From: Phycisphaeraceae bacterium
Lineage (GTDB): Bacteria > Planctomycetota > Phycisphaerae > Phycisphaerales > Phycisphaeraceae
Reading direction: 5' to 3'
NCBI GenBank assembly: GCA_016763955.1
Contig: JAESSU010000309.1
Span: forward strand, 1 to 6,467
Length of the DNA stretch: 6,467 bases
Within the stretch, counting starts at the first letter, position 1; every line of letters begins with the position of its first letter. A program made the translations under genes and the position numbers. The notes beneath the pieces were generated by a model that was not told the DNA's origin, made no database searches, and saw nothing but the letters and a program-made list of their open reading frames with translations. Positions 6,290 to 6,467 of the stretch are shown one piece after another.

Positions 6290-6467
6290 TGAGGTGAGGG
6301 CATGTAGTGTAACGGCAATAGTGTTTGTGGACTAGAAATTTCACAACTGATGCGGGGCAAATGCATGTACCCCCTGTATGAGCGAGCTAGGTTGTGTCAG
6401 TCCGTTTTTTACCCCTCGGTCAATTGTAAAATCAGCTTGTAAAGTATTTTGGGTGCAACATTTTGAC
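6290..6467. other. Non-coding upstream region of the LamG gene
   Basis: These 178 bp to the right edge hold no convincing gene on either strand. The region should contain the promoter of the LamG gene, but I see no good -35/-10 pair. The best is TTGTGA, 17 bp, CACTAT on the minus strand (about 6308-6336), with only 4/6 and 3/6 matches. A GGGG/CCCC pair (6354-6357 and 6370-6373) surrounds a central ATGCAT and could be a regulator site, but it is short. The promoter may depend on an activator or an alternative sigma factor, or the gene may be read from an upstream gene outside the window. Confidence 0.4.

Noticed and set aside
6277..6366. A 29-codon minus-strand reading frame in the LamG leader that stops 2 nt before the preferred LamG start, resembling a leader peptide
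   Set aside because: Its ATG follows GGGGG by only 3 nt, which is too close for a ribosome binding site, the composition shows no run of regulatory codons, and there is no attenuator hairpin. Chance is the simpler explanation.
6354..6373. GGGG/CCCC inverted repeat around ATGCAT as a riboswitch or terminator element
   Set aside because: Only four paired bases with a 12-nt loop and no T-run; too short to support a structured RNA.
1..6467. Search for CRISPR repeats, tRNA, transposase, attachment sites or a defence system
   Set aside because: No regularly spaced repeats, no cloverleaf-like segment, and no transposase, integrase, nuclease or toxin motifs were seen in the coding frames.

Overview
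The window is a 6.5 kb piece of bacterial chromosome with moderate GC. The gene set is a type I sulfatase, a secreted metallophosphoesterase, a secreted LamG-fold protein, a Bh0493-type uronate isomerase and the tail of a DUF481-like outer-membrane protein. This fits a Gram-negative, glycan-degrading bacterium of the PVC superphylum, most plausibly a planctomycete such as Phycisphaerae. The taxonomic call is an inference from gene content; there is no rRNA or marker gene here.

Layout, left to right: bases 1-119 are the 3' end of a plus-strand gene whose last 38 residues look like a DUF481 beta-barrel. A strong, probably bidirectional hairpin terminator (186-225) separates it from the rest. 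Everything else is on the minus strand and is transcribed from right to left: a secreted LamG/CARDB-like protein (start best placed at 6274), a sulfatase without a signal peptide (2908-4287), an exported purple-acid-phosphatase-like metallophosphoesterase (1631-2869), and a cytoplasmic uronate isomerase (247-1521). Gaps between these genes are 97, 38 and 109 bp, and none contains a recognisable terminator, so read-through along the cluster is likely. Two gaps carry promoter-like sequences. One is a consensus -35 with a fair -10 before the sulfatase. The other is a -10 embedded in overlapping palindromes before the isomerase, which would allow separate, ligand-controlled expression of that gene.

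Working model (inference): the LamG protein and the phosphoesterase act outside the cytoplasm on or near a glycan, the sulfatase removes sulfate esters from small imported sugars, and the isomerase passes the freed hexuronate into central metabolism. No lyase, glycoside hydrolase, transporter, regulator or sulfatase-maturating enzyme is inside the window, so the substrate cannot be named. I found no tRNA, rRNA, CRISPR array, insertion sequence or broken gene. The only gene-free stretch of any size is the 178 bp at the right edge. The least described element is the central and C-terminal part of the LamG protein.
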